The notes under the pieces were generated by a model that did not search any database, had not been told where the DNA came from, and worked only from the letters and a program-made list of their open reading frames with translations. From assembly GCA_018241695.1 (NCBI GenBank), contig JAFEDH010000029.1:1-64000 (forward strand): DNA of 64,000 nt. Direction: 5' to 3'. Numbering within the stretch: the first letter of the stretch is position 1; every line of letters begins with the position of its first letter. This document shows, one piece after another, positions 37,365 through 46,497 of this stretch. This DNA is from Pseudomonadota bacterium. GTDB lineage: Bacteria; Pseudomonadota; Gammaproteobacteria; Burkholderiales; Rhodocyclaceae. Made by a program: the position numbers and the translations under genes.

Positions 37365-37702
37365 GCAGCACTCCTGTTCGCTGCTTGCGGTTCCATCATC
37401 TTCGCCAACCTTGTTGAAGGCCATCAGCATTCTCCAGTGAGCGGGACAGACCGGCTCCGATACATCGGGTACCGGTCTGCAATCTGATTTCGCGGGAGAA
37501 GGGAACGGCATCCGACCCGGCTTCCCGAAATATCAATGGCAATTGTAGCGATCCGGCAGCCGGGCGGCGAACGGGGAATGCTTCCGTATCCGGGAGGGAT
37601 AACGGACAATCTGTGCGATGAAGAAAACACATACGACACCACACCACATGACATGACAATTCATTTTCCCGGAAGCAATCGTCCAGGTCGTTCCGACCCC
37701 CC
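37365..37702. other. Divergent intergenic region, amidase/hydrolase
   Basis: This 338-nt gap separates the minus-strand amidase from the plus-strand hydrolase. No short gene is supported. Its main element is the long interrupted palindrome at 37447-37479. Confidence 0.6.
37447..37479. promoter_or_regulatory. Interrupted palindrome containing CCGGTACC, upstream of amidase
   Basis: CAGACCGG (37447-37454) pairs perfectly with CCGGTCTG (37472-37479). Inside, CCGAT (57-61) pairs with ATCGG (64-68). The minus strand of 37468-37475 reads CCGGTACC, 104 nt from the amidase ATG. The same 8-mer lies about 100 nt before three transcription units at 50-53 kb, so this is a likely operator of one regulon. 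Confidence 0.5.
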
Positions 37703-38470
37703 ATGAGCGAACTCCATCATCTCTCCACGGGCGAAGGCGAAGCCGTTGTCCTGATTCACGGCTTCGGTCTCGATCTGCGGGTCTGGGACGATCTGGTACC
37801 CTGGCTCGCCGCCCGGCACCGGGTGATCCGCTACGACCTGCGGGGTTTCGGCCGCTCGCCCCTGCCCGGGGCCGACTACGCCCATGCCGACGACCTGGCC
37901 ATCCTCCTCGACCACCTGGGCATTGCGCGGGCCCACGTGCTGGGCATCTCCATGGGCGGCTGGATCGCCACCCATTTCGCCCTCACGCATCCGCAACGGC
38001 TCAACCGCCTGGTGCTGGTCAGCCCCGCCCTGATCGGCTGGGAATGGCTACCCGACTGGAAGGCGCGCTGGTCCGAAGTCAAACGGGTGGCGCGGGAGCA
38101 GGGCATTGAAGCCGCGCGACAGCAGTGGCTGGCTCACCCCCTTTTCGCCTCCCTGCAGATGCAGCCCGCCGCACGGGCCCGGCTTGCCGCCCTGGTGGCG
38201 GACTATTCGGGCTGGCACTGGCTCAACGCCCACCTCGACCCGCAACAGCCCATCGCCCCACCGGATATCGAGCGTCTCGACCAGATCCGTGCTCCCACCC
38301 TCGTCTTGCGCGGCGAACGGGATCTGGAGGATTTTCAATGTTGCGCCGACATCCTGACCGACAACATCCCCGGGGCACGCAGCGAGGTGATCGTCGGTGC
38401 CGGTCACCTGCTGGATCTGGAGCAACCGGAGCGCTTCGGTCGAATCGTCGCGGATTTCCTGGCGCGGTAA
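37703..38470 (+). CDS. Alpha/beta hydrolase
   Basis: A 255-residue alpha/beta-fold hydrolase resembling 3-oxoadipate enol-lactonase and related esterases. The oxyanion block is LIHGFGLD, the nucleophile elbow is GISMGG (Ser near residue 90), and the acid and base lie in GERDLE and GAGHLLDLE. No signal peptide. It is followed 29 nt later by the MlaF-like ATPase gene. The substrate is not predictable. Confidence 0.85.
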   Translation: MSELHHLSTGEGEAVVLIHGFGLDLRVWDDLVPWLAARHRVIRYDLRGFGRSPLPGADYAHADDLAILLDHLGIARAHVLGISMGGWIATHFALTHPQRLNRLVLVSPALIGWEWLPDWKARWSEVKRVAREQGIEAARQQWLAHPLFASLQMQPAARARLAALVADYSGWHWLNAHLDPQQPIAPPDIERLDQIRAPTLVLRGERDLEDFQCCADILTDNIPGARSEVIVGAGHLLDLEQPERFGRIVADFLAR

Positions 38471-38499
38471 ACTGCGGGCTTCATCACACCGTCACCGCC

Positions 38500-39309
38500 A
38501 TGAACGATTCCGCCGACGCCTGCATCGCCACCATCGAAAATGTCCATTTCGCCTACGGCGACCGCCCCATTCTCAAGGGCATCGACCTGCGCGTGCCCAA
38601 GGGCAGGATCGTCGCCATCCTCGGTGCCTCGGGCTGCGGCAAGACCACCCTGCTCAAGATTCTCGGTGGCCAGATGCGGCCCGACCGGGGTGAAGCGCAT
38701 GTCGCGGGAAAGAACGTTCACGCGCTGGATACCGGCGCGCTTTACGAACTGCGCAAGAAGATCGGCGTCATGCAGCAACTGGGGGGCCTCTTCAGCGATC
38801 TCTCGGTATTCGAGAACATCGCCTTTCCGATGCGCGAACATACCGATCTCCCCGACGACCTGATCCACGATCTGGTGCTGATGAAACTTCACGCCGTCGG
38901 CCTGCGCGGCGCGCACGCGCTGATGCCGGCCGAGCTTTCCGGCGGCATGGCGCGCCGCGTGGCGCTGGCCCGCGCCATTGCGCTCGACCCGGCCCTGCTG
39001 ATGTACGACGAGCCCTTCGCCGGTCTCGACCCGATTTCCCTGAACAGTGTTGCCAGCCTGATCCGCAGGCTCAACGACGCGCTGGGCATATCGTCGGTCG
39101 TGGTGACCTACGATGTCAGCGAATCCCTCAAGGTGGTGGATTACGTGTATTTCATCGCCGATGGCAAGGTGGTGGCCGAAGGTGAAACCCGCGAGATCAT
39201 CCACTCCACCGATCCCTTCGTGCGCCAGTTCATCGATGGCAAGCCCGATGGCCCGGTCAGCTTTCACCAGCCCGCGAAGCCGCTGAGCGAATCCCTGGCT
39301 CTGGGTTGA
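38500..39309 (+). CDS. MlaF-like ABC transporter ATPase
   Basis: A 269-residue ATPase of the MlaF/Mkl group, which energises inter-membrane phospholipid transport. Walker A is GASGCGKTT at 42-50, the signature LSGGMARR and Walker B LLMYDEPFAG follow, and the C-terminal part carries the MlaF-type extension. In proteobacteria MlaF normally sits with the permease MlaE and MCE protein MlaD, but here the neighbours are a hydrolase and the biotin operon. The ATG at 38500 is the first that gives the conserved domain start. Confidence 0.85.
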   Translation: MNDSADACIATIENVHFAYGDRPILKGIDLRVPKGRIVAILGASGCGKTTLLKILGGQMRPDRGEAHVAGKNVHALDTGALYELRKKIGVMQQLGGLFSDLSVFENIAFPMREHTDLPDDLIHDLVLMKLHAVGLRGAHALMPAELSGGMARRVALARAIALDPALLMYDEPFAGLDPISLNSVASLIRRLNDALGISSVVVTYDVSESLKVVDYVYFIADGKVVAEGETREIIHSTDPFVRQFIDGKPDGPVSFHQPAKPLSESLALG

Positions 39310-39317
39310 TCTTCCGT

Positions 39318-39965
39318 TCAGGGCAGCCACAGCAACGCCGCGGCTGCGGCAGGCTCACGACCGTGAGGCAGCACGCCAAGCAGGGGCGCGGGAATCAGCC
39401 CGGTAAGCGTGGCAATGTTTTCTTCCCGATGCGACATGGCCGGATCGATGCCATTGCCGATCCAGCCCGCGATCGCCAGACCGCGCTGGCGGATCGCCTC
39501 CACCGTCAGCAGCGCGTGATTGATGCAGCCCAGACGCAGGCCCACCACCAGAATCACCGGCAGCCCCAGGGTCTGGGCCAGATCGGCGCTGTCCCCCTCG
39601 GGGCCGAGGGGCACGCGAAAGCCACCCACGCCTTCCACCAGCACCACATCGGCCAGCGAACGCAGATGGCCGAGGGCTTCGTGAATGGGCGCGAAACGGA
39701 TGTCGCGGCCTTCTTCCGCCGCCGCGAGATGGGGCGCAATCGCACTTTGCAACGCATACGGGTTCACCCAGGCCATCGGCGCGGACACCGATGAAGCCGC
39801 CATGAGACACGTCACGTCCTCATTCGCCCCTGCCTCCAGCCCCGCCGCTACCGGCTTCATGCCCAGGGCGCGGCACCCGGCGGCAGCGTAGCGATGCAGC
39901 AGGGCGCAGGTGGCGTGCGTCTTGCCGATTCCGGTGTCGGTGCCGGTGATGAAATAGGCGCTCAT
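39318..39965 (-). CDS. bioD: ATP-dependent dethiobiotin synthetase
   Basis: A 215-residue enzyme closing the ureido ring of dethiobiotin from DAPA, CO2 and ATP. The P-loop GTDTGIGKT spans 8-16, and the blocks GMKPVAAG and VEGVGGFRVPL are present. The start overlaps the bioC stop by four bases, so it is the last gene of the bioAFHCD operon. A longer upstream frame runs antisense-free through bioC and is rejected. Confidence 0.93.
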   Translation of the reverse strand: MSAYFITGTDTGIGKTHATCALLHRYAAAGCRALGMKPVAAGLEAGANEDVTCLMAASSVSAPMAWVNPYALQSAIAPHLAAAEEGRDIRFAPIHEALGHLRSLADVVLVEGVGGFRVPLGPEGDSADLAQTLGLPVILVVGLRLGCINHALLTVEAIRQRGLAIAGWIGNGIDPAMSHREENIATLTGLIPAPLLGVLPHGREPAAAAALLWLP

Positions 39966-40732
39966 CGCTGTCCAAGAATGAAAAAAACGTCGTAACTCAA
40001 GGGTAGCCCCCGGGGCTGGCGCAAGGCTTCGTAGTTTGCCGCGAAGCGCTGCCAGGCAACCTTTCCCATCAGGCCCGTACGTCGGCCCGCACCGGTCACC
40101 CGGCTCGCGCCCAGTTCGCGCACCGCGGCCAGCAAGGATCCGAGGTCGGGATAATGGCGCAGCAGCGACCGCTGCTCCAGCGTAATGCGCAAACCCACCC
40201 CGGTGAATGCCGCCGCCACCGCCTGCCGCGCGGGAAACACCAGGGTATGACGATGCGCATCGACACCGGCGAAGGCCTGCCGCAGTTCGGCGAAAGTGCC
40301 CGGCCCCAGGGTGCTCACCGCCAGCCAGCCGCCGGGACGCAGCACCCGCGCGGCCTCGCCCGCCACGCGCCGGGAATCGCACCATTGCATGGCGAGATTG
40401 GACCAGTAGCCCCCCATGCTGGATGACGCCAGCGGGAGCGATTCCATATCGGCGCACAGACGCTGACCGGTATCCACCACCGCCGCCACCATGGGCAGCG
40501 CGAAATCCAGGGCCAGAATATCCGCACCGGGCCAGCACCGGCCGAGCAGGTGCGTGCCGTGGCCCGTGCCACATCCGGCGTCGAGGATCGGACCGCGCGT
40601 GTCTTGCGACACGAGGCGCATCCACAGCTCCGCCAGATGCGTGCCCACTTCGCGCTGGCAATCGGCCAGCGCATCGTAGCGGCCCGCCGCCCGGGCGAAA
40701 CGCGCACGGACATGATCCTGTTCGAGGCTCAC
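39962..40732 (-). CDS. bioC: Malonyl-ACP O-methyltransferase
   Basis: A 256-residue SAM-dependent methyltransferase that masks malonyl-ACP to start pimelate synthesis. The motif I LDAGCGTGHGT lies near residue 50. The start VRARFARAAGRYD is typical of BioC. Four-base overlaps join it to bioH and bioD. Confidence 0.92.
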   Translation of the reverse strand: MSLEQDHVRARFARAAGRYDALADCQREVGTHLAELWMRLVSQDTRGPILDAGCGTGHGTHLLGRCWPGADILALDFALPMVAAVVDTGQRLCADMESLPLASSSMGGYWSNLAMQWCDSRRVAGEAARVLRPGGWLAVSTLGPGTFAELRQAFAGVDAHRHTLVFPARQAVAAAFTGVGLRITLEQRSLLRHYPDLGSLLAAVRELGASRVTGAGRRTGLMGKVAWQRFAANYEALRQPRGLPLSYDVFFILGQR

Positions 40733-41502
40733 CCGCCGCCTCCGGCGAATTCCGCTACCTGCATGACGAAGCGCTCCGGATCGGAGGCAAAGGGCGCATG
40801 CGCGCTGCCACCAAAAACCGCAAGCCGGCCACGCGGCAAACGCTGCGCCAGCGCCTCGGCCGCAGCCAGCGGCATCAAGGGGTCGACGCTGCCGTGAACC
40901 AGCAGCGCGGGTTGCGATATGTCATCCAGACCAGTACGCAGATCGGTGCGCCCCAGGGTTTCCAGCCCGGCGCGCAAACTGGCGCTATCGGCAGGCGGGC
41001 CCGCCTGCAGGCAGTGGCTCAATATCCGTTGCGCCTGCCGCGCCCGGTCGTCGCCATGATGAATCAGCGCCGCGAAGTGCTTGAGCAGCGCGGTGCCATC
41101 GGCATCGAACCGCGCCAGGAAATCCTCCAGCGCCGTTGGCGCCAGACCCGGTGCCCAGCCGGGGCGTTGCAGGAAGGAAGCGGTGGTGCCGACGAGCGCC
41201 ATGCGCGCCACCCGGTGTGGATGACGCGCGGCGCACGCCAGACAGACCAGCGCCCCCAGCGACCAGCCGCAGACCATGGCCCGGGGCGGCAGCTGGGCCG
41301 CCAGCTCATCGGCCAGAGCCTCGATGCCGTAATCGGCAACGGGAGGGCAGGCCGCATAACCCGGCAGGGCCAGCACATGCACGGTGAAATGCTCCGCCAG
41401 CAGCGGCAGCACCGGAACCCAGACGGAGGGGCCGAGGCCCCAGCCATGCACCAGGGTCAGGTTGGGGCCGCTGCCGACGGTCCGGGTTTCGAGCAGGCTC
41501 AT
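40729..41502 (-). CDS. bioH: Pimeloyl-ACP methyl ester carboxylesterase
   Basis: A 257-residue alpha/beta hydrolase that removes the methyl group from pimeloyl-ACP. The HGWGLG oxyanion block, GWSLGA elbow with Ser81, HGSVDPL acid and SAHAPF histidine match BioH. Starting at the ATG at 41502 gives the family length; the longer frame overlaps bioF. Confidence 0.92.
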   Translation of the reverse strand: MSLLETRTVGSGPNLTLVHGWGLGPSVWVPVLPLLAEHFTVHVLALPGYAACPPVADYGIEALADELAAQLPPRAMVCGWSLGALVCLACAARHPHRVARMALVGTTASFLQRPGWAPGLAPTALEDFLARFDADGTALLKHFAALIHHGDDRARQAQRILSHCLQAGPPADSASLRAGLETLGRTDLRTGLDDISQPALLVHGSVDPLMPLAAAEALAQRLPRGRLAVFGGSAHAPFASDPERFVMQVAEFAGGGG

Positions 41503-42665
41503 CGCGCGCGGGAAAGCGATGCCACCAGGGCATCCACATCCGCCTCGTTGTGGGCGGCCGAGAGGGAAATGCGCAGCCGCGCCGTATCCCGGGGGACGGT
41601 GGGCGGGCGAATGGCCGGCACGCGGAGGCCATCCGCTTCCAGCGCGGCGGCAAGTTCGAGCACGGTTCTGTTCTCGCCCACGACCAGGGGCTGGATGGCC
41701 GTGGAGGAATCGGCCAGGCGCCAGCCCCGTCCGGCGGCCAGGGGCGCGAGGCTGCCGCGCAAGCGGGCGACGAGGTGGTGGAGATGGGCGCGGCGCGCAC
41801 TGCCGGCCTCGATCAGTTCCAGGCTTTTGAGCAGGGCGCAGGCCAGGGCCGGCGCCGGTGCGGTCGTGAAAATGTAGGGCCGGGCGCTGTTGATCATCCA
41901 CTCGATCATCCGGCCATCGCCCGCGACGAAGGCCCCCGCGACACCCGCAGCCTTGCCCAGGGTGCCCATGAGGACGATGCGCGGCGAAGCCGGCAGGCCG
42001 AAGTGACTCAGACTGCCCCGCCCGTCCTCGCCCAGCACGCCGAAGCCGTGGGCGTCGTCCACCACCAGCCAGGCGTCGTAACGCTCGGCCAGGGCGAACA
42101 GCACATCCAGCGGCGCCAGATCGCCATCCATGCTGAACACGGCATCGGTGAGGATCAGCTTGCGCCGGGCGCTGCTCCCGGCCAGCAGGGATTCCAGCGC
42201 GGCCATGTCGTTGTGGGGATAGCGCCGGTGCTCGGCACGGGAAGCCTGCGCCGCGTCGATCAGCGAGGCATGATTGAGGCGATCGGCGAATACGGCATCG
42301 CCCCGTCCCACCAGCGCCGGCGTCACCGCCAGATTGGCCAGATAGCCGGTGGCGAAGGTCAGCGCGCGCGGCATGCCGACAAAGCGGGCCAGTGCCTGCT
42401 CGAGTTCCTCATGGGGCCGCAGATGGCCGCCCGCCAGCGCCGAGGCCGCACTGCCCGCGCCCCAGCGACGGGCGCCGGCCACCAGCGCCTCGACGATTTC
42501 GGGATGTTGGGCGAGCCCCAGGTAGTCGTTGCTGCAAAAGGACAGCAGCGACCTGCCGCCGACCATGATGGCCGGGCCGGCGGGGCTATCCACCTCCTTG
42601 CGCTGACGGCGCAGATGCTGCCGGTCCAGATCGGCCAGACGCCGGTCGAGTTCTTCCCAGATCAT
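41499..42665 (-). CDS. bioF: 8-amino-7-oxononanoate synthase
   Basis: A 388-residue PLP enzyme that condenses pimeloyl-ACP with alanine. The PLP lysine lies in GTLGKAAG, and DDAHGFGVLGEDGRG holds the cofactor aspartate and histidine. The ATG at 42665 overlaps bioA by four bases. A frame extending to 42734 is less likely. Confidence 0.93.
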   Translation of the reverse strand: MIWEELDRRLADLDRQHLRRQRKEVDSPAGPAIMVGGRSLLSFCSNDYLGLAQHPEIVEALVAGARRWGAGSAASALAGGHLRPHEELEQALARFVGMPRALTFATGYLANLAVTPALVGRGDAVFADRLNHASLIDAAQASRAEHRRYPHNDMAALESLLAGSSARRKLILTDAVFSMDGDLAPLDVLFALAERYDAWLVVDDAHGFGVLGEDGRGSLSHFGLPASPRIVLMGTLGKAAGVAGAFVAGDGRMIEWMINSARPYIFTTAPAPALACALLKSLELIEAGSARRAHLHHLVARLRGSLAPLAAGRGWRLADSSTAIQPLVVGENRTVLELAAALEADGLRVPAIRPPTVPRDTARLRISLSAAHNEADVDALVASLSRAR

Positions 42666-43990
42666 TCCAGGACGCCATCCAGTGCCTGCAGGACGCGGGT
42701 GGCGAGCAGGGCACCGCTTTCCTCGTCGAGACAATAGGGCGGCATGAAATACACCGTGTTGCCGATCGGCCGTAGCAGGATTTCCCGCGCCAGCGCGGCG
42801 CTGAACATGCGGCGGGAAAAATCGGCGGGGGCATCGGCCACATCGAAGGCCCAGATCATGCCCAAGTGACGGAAATGGCGCACGCGCGGATGGGCTGCCA
42901 GCGGCGCCAGCCGGGCCGTGAAGGACTGGGCGCGGCGGCGGTTGGCGGCGATCACGTCATCCTGCACGAAGATATCCAGCACCGCCAGGGCCGCCCGGCA
43001 GGCCAGGGCATTGCCGGTGTAGGAATGCGAATGGAGGAAGGCACGGGCCGTGCGGTCGTCGTAGAAGGCGGCGAACACCGCATCAGTGGTGAGCACCACG
43101 GAGAGCGGCAGGTAACCGCCGGTGATGCCCTTGGAAAGGCAGAGGAAGTCGGGGCGTATGCCGGCCTGCTCGTGGGCGAAGAAGCTGCCGGTGCGGCCAA
43201 AGCCCACGGCGATCTCGTCGCAGATCAGGTGGACACCATAACGGTCGCACAGCGCGCGGGCCAGGCGCAGGTATTCGGGATCGTGCATGGCGAAGCCCGT
43301 GGCGCACTGCACCAGGGGCTCGACGATGAGGGCGGCGACGCGTCCCGCACCTTCCCGCAAGGCGGCCTCCAGCCCGGCGGCGGCGCGACGCGCAACGTCG
43401 GCGGCGGTCTCCCCTGGCGCCGCCTGACGGGCATCGGGCGACGGCACGGTGCGCACATCGCGGATCAGGGGCGCATAGGCATCGCGAAAGATCGCCACAT
43501 CGGTGACCGAGAGCGCCCCCAGGGTCTCGCCGTGATAGCTGCCCTCCAGACAGAGAAAACCGGTTTTCTCTGTCTGGCCCTGGTTGCGCCAGTAGTGGTG
43601 ACTCATCTTGAGCGCGATCTCGGTCGCGCTGGCGCCGTCGGAAGCGTAGAAGGCATGGCCCAGGGCGCCGCCGGTCAGGGCGGAAAGCCGTTCCGCCAGA
43701 GCCACGGCGGGTTCGTGGGTGAAGCCGGCGAGCATCACGTGAGCCAGGGTATCGAGCTGATCCCGCAGGGCCGCGTTGATACGCGGCTCGCCATGTCCGA
43801 AAAGATTGACCCACCACGAACTCACCGCATCGAGGCAGCGACTGCCGTCCGGGCCATAAAGCCATAGCCCTTCCGCGCGGGCCACCGGCACCAGGGGCAG
43901 TTGCTCGTGATGCTTCATCTGGGTGCACGGATGCCAGACAGCGGCAAGACTGCGGTTCAGGAGATCGGAGGAAGGCGAAACAGGGGACAT
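42662..43990 (-). CDS. bioA: Adenosylmethionine-8-amino-7-oxononanoate aminotransferase
   Basis: A 442-residue class III aminotransferase that converts KAPA to DAPA. The conserved WHPCTQMKHHE near the N-terminus is diagnostic for BioA, and the PLP lysine lies in CLSKGITGG. It is the first gene of bioA-F-H-C-D. No clear ribosome site precedes the ATG at 43990, and bioB is not in the window. Confidence 0.93.
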   Translation of the reverse strand: MSPVSPSSDLLNRSLAAVWHPCTQMKHHEQLPLVPVARAEGLWLYGPDGSRCLDAVSSWWVNLFGHGEPRINAALRDQLDTLAHVMLAGFTHEPAVALAERLSALTGGALGHAFYASDGASATEIALKMSHHYWRNQGQTEKTGFLCLEGSYHGETLGALSVTDVAIFRDAYAPLIRDVRTVPSPDARQAAPGETAADVARRAAAGLEAALREGAGRVAALIVEPLVQCATGFAMHDPEYLRLARALCDRYGVHLICDEIAVGFGRTGSFFAHEQAGIRPDFLCLSKGITGGYLPLSVVLTTDAVFAAFYDDRTARAFLHSHSYTGNALACRAALAVLDIFVQDDVIAANRRRAQSFTARLAPLAAHPRVRHFRHLGMIWAFDVADAPADFSRRMFSAALAREILLRPIGNTVYFMPPYCLDEESGALLATRVLQALDGVLE

Positions 43991-44388
43991 GGCGCGGCCG
44001 GAATTGGAAACGGGCTCGCAAAAACCGAACCGGCACGGATTTTACATGGCCGCCCCGCGATCCCCCGATGGCTTCGCCCCGCAGGCCACCATCGGCGACC
44101 GGGACCTCTCATGCTCCCAAGGTGACGGGTATCGCTTCAAACGAGAGCGATGCAGGATGCGCATAGGAGATTTCTCCTATTGCCGGGCAGGAGATTCAAC
44201 CCATCGAAATCAGTAGAGTCCACTCATTCTTTGCTTGTGTCACCGGGGCTAAGATCGGGTACGTGTGGGTTGGTGGGCTGGCAGTGGAGCGGGACCGGGA
44301 TCATGCTTTTTCCCTCCCCCCTGTGCTAGCTGTAATCCGGACGTTGAACTGTGGCTCGATGGTATTCGCAGATACAGGAGAACTCAAA
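43991..44388. other. Divergent intergenic region, bioA/lectin
   Basis: No gene is supported in this 398-nt gap between bioA and the first PEP-CTERM gene. Its clear element is the 18-bp palindrome at 44163-44180. I saw no BirA-type biotin operator. Confidence 0.6.
44163..44180. promoter_or_regulatory. Perfect 18-bp palindrome
   Basis: ATAGGAGA and TCTCCTAT flank a TT centre (44163-44180), 209 nt before the first lectin gene and 173 nt from bioA. Perfect symmetry and lack of a T-run suggest an operator rather than a terminator. The regulator is unknown. Confidence 0.45.
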
Positions 44389-45156
44389 ATGAACAGGATT
44401 GCATTGCTGGCTTCGCTTGCTGCCCTGGCGATTGGCGGCCAGGCCCAGGCCCAGATGGTGGATTTCACCACCATGACACTCAATGGCTCGGGATGGATGC
44501 CCACCGCCACCGCCAATGACCTGACGCTCAACAACGGCAACGGTGGCGAGGCGACAAGCGCTTTTCTGCCTACGGCTTTCAATACGACGGGGGGGCTCGC
44601 CGGCTCTTTTGATTTCACCCTGTTAAGCAACGGATTTAATCCCCAGGCGGACGGCCTCGCCCTCATGTTCCAGAACGATCCCGCCGGAGCCAATGCACTC
44701 GGCGGTGGCGGCGGCACCATCGGTGCGGGCGGCATCCAGAACGCGGTCGGCATCGGCTTCCAGAGCTGGTACAACGAAGCCGCATCCATCTTCACCACCG
44801 CCGAGGGGCCTTATGGTGGAAGCCGCACCTACTTCAGCCTGGGTGGCAACGCCGCCGATCACGTCCATGTCACCTTCAGCTATTCTGGCGGCATATTGAG
44901 CTACACCGCATCCAACAGCGATACCGGGCAGAACATCGCCAATTCGAGAATGATCACCCTGCCCAGCAGTGCCTTCATCGGCTTCACCGGCGGCTCGGGT
45001 CTGAGCTACGCGTTTCAGGACGTCAGCAATTTCAACCTGAATACTGCGCCGGTGCCGGAACCGGAAAGCTGGGCCATGATGATCGCCGGCATGAGCCTGC
45101 TCGGTGCGGTGCTGCGCCGTCGCCGTGGAGTGGCAGAAACGGTAACCACGGTCTGA
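44389..45156 (+). CDS. PEP-CTERM exoprotein with L-type-lectin-like domain (copy 1)
   Basis: A 255-residue secreted protein. A signal peptide ends at AQAQ (about residue 22), and a beta-rich domain resembles legume/L-type lectins, with SFDFTL, DGLALMFQNDPAG and GIQNAVGIGF blocks. The C-terminus is a PEP-CTERM sorting signal: VPEPESWAMM, a hydrophobic helix, then RRRR. Exosortase recognises this signal, but none is encoded here. CAGGAG precedes the ATG by eight bases. A tandem paralog follows after 168 nt. Confidence 0.85.
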   Translation: MNRIALLASLAALAIGGQAQAQMVDFTTMTLNGSGWMPTATANDLTLNNGNGGEATSAFLPTAFNTTGGLAGSFDFTLLSNGFNPQADGLALMFQNDPAGANALGGGGGTIGAGGIQNAVGIGFQSWYNEAASIFTTAEGPYGGSRTYFSLGGNAADHVHVTFSYSGGILSYTASNSDTGQNIANSRMITLPSSAFIGFTGGSGLSYAFQDVSNFNLNTAPVPEPESWAMMIAGMSLLGAVLRRRRGVAETVTTV

Positions 45157-45324
45157 ACTGCCCTATGTAACCGCAACACACGGTACGTTGTCCAAAAGGA
45201 GAGGAGGGCAGCGTGTCGTGTCTGCGGGATCAGCGCCGGATGATCGATGCATGACCCTTCGCCGACCATGCTCCGGATATCGAAGGATGACCTGGTGACC
45301 GTTACAGAAGCAGGAGAGCCCAAA

Positions 45325-46089
45325 ATGCGCATGAAAAGAATCGCGCTGCTGTTTTCGCTTGCCACCCTGGCGTTTGGCGGTCAAGTTCAGGCCCAGACGG
45401 TGGATTTCACCACCATGACGCTCAACGGCTTGGCGACAGTACCCAATAGCAACCTCCTGTCACTCAATGAGAGCGGTGGCAGTGAGGCTTCAAGTGCGTT
45501 CCTGCCCACGGCTTTCGATACGACGGCAGGTGTCGCCGGCTCCTTCGACTTTATCCTGTCAAGGAATACGTACAGCCAGTCCGGTGGTGTCGCCCTCCTG
45601 TTCCAGAACGATCCCGCCGGGGCCCATGCACTCGGTAATAACGGCGGAATTATTGGGACAACAGGCATCCAGAACGCAGTTGGTATCGGCCTCCAAAGCC
45701 AGATCCTGAACTCCGCAACCATCTTCACTTCCGCCGAAGGGCCGTATGGCGGAAGCATTACCTCCTTCAATGTGCCTGCCGATCTCTACGAATCCTTCCA
45801 CCTCGCCTTCAGTTATTCAGGCGGCGTATTGAGCTACACCGCAACCGACAGCAATACGGGGCAGAGCATTGCCAGTACGCGAATGATCACCCTGCCCAGC
45901 AACGCCTTCATCGGCTTCACCAGTGGAACGGACGCAGGCTACGCGCTGCAATCCGTTACCAATTTCACCCTGAACACTACGCCGGTACCCGAACCGGAAA
46001 GCTGGACCATGATGATCGCCGGCATGAGCCTGCTCGGCGCGGTGCTGTGCCGCCGCCGTGGCGAAAACCGGTTTGCGGGATTTGCGTGA
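45325..46089 (+). CDS. PEP-CTERM exoprotein with L-type-lectin-like domain (copy 2)
   Basis: A 254-residue tandem paralog of the preceding gene. Signal peptide (ending QAQT), VDFTTMTLNG start, FQNDPAG and IQNAVGIG blocks and the VPEPESWTMM sorting signal are shared, while the loops between differ. The ribosome-site region (CAGGAG, CCCAAA) is also conserved, so the duplication reached upstream of the start. One of the terminal arginines is replaced by cysteine (LCRRRG), and an FAGFA tail is added. The ATG at 45331 is an alternative start. Confidence 0.85.
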   Translation: MRMKRIALLFSLATLAFGGQVQAQTVDFTTMTLNGLATVPNSNLLSLNESGGSEASSAFLPTAFDTTAGVAGSFDFILSRNTYSQSGGVALLFQNDPAGAHALGNNGGIIGTTGIQNAVGIGLQSQILNSATIFTSAEGPYGGSITSFNVPADLYESFHLAFSYSGGVLSYTATDSNTGQSIASTRMITLPSNAFIGFTSGTDAGYALQSVTNFTLNTTPVPEPESWTMMIAGMSLLGAVLCRRRGENRFAGFA

Positions 46090-46436
46090 AGCAATATCTT
46101 TGCGTCTTCACCGGAGCGGCCGAAGCGATGGCCGCGTGGCAAGCCCTCACCGGGGACGAACAGGCGCGCAGACGAACTCAGGGCGTTGCTGTGTGGAAAG
46201 ACTGGGCCACCACACATGCATCGAAGATTGTCGAGCCGGGTGGCCCGCTGGGAAAAACGAAGCTTGTCTCCCCGTCCGGCATCCGCGATATCCGCAACAA
46301 CCTGGCCGCCTTCGTCATTGTCGAGGCCGAGTCCCAGGAAGCGGCTGCCCGCCTGTTCATCCAGCATCCGCACTTCACGATTCTGCCCGGCGCGGGCGTC
46401 GAGATCATGGAGGTACTGCCCGTTCCGGCAGGCTAG
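46086..46436 (+). CDS. YCII-related protein
   Basis: A 116-residue protein of the YCII/dimeric alpha-beta barrel type: KQYLCVFTG start, a WKDWATTHASKIVEPGG helix, and AARLFIQHPHF before a final strand. Its GTG start overlaps the stop of lectin copy 2 (GTGA). Function of most YCII proteins is unknown. Translation coupling to an exported protein is odd. Confidence 0.75.
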   Translation: MKQYLCVFTGAAEAMAAWQALTGDEQARRRTQGVAVWKDWATTHASKIVEPGGPLGKTKLVSPSGIRDIRNNLAAFVIVEAESQEAAARLFIQHPHFTILPGAGVEIMEVLPVPAG

Positions 46437-46497
46437 CTCCTGCACCGGGCGATTCCTTACGGCGAGCTAGCAGCGGCGCCGGACGATCACCCCACGA

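Noticed and set aside
44260..44330. Possible sigma-54 promoter before the lectin genes
   Set aside because: Several GG and GC pairs occur, but none has the required ten-base spacing.
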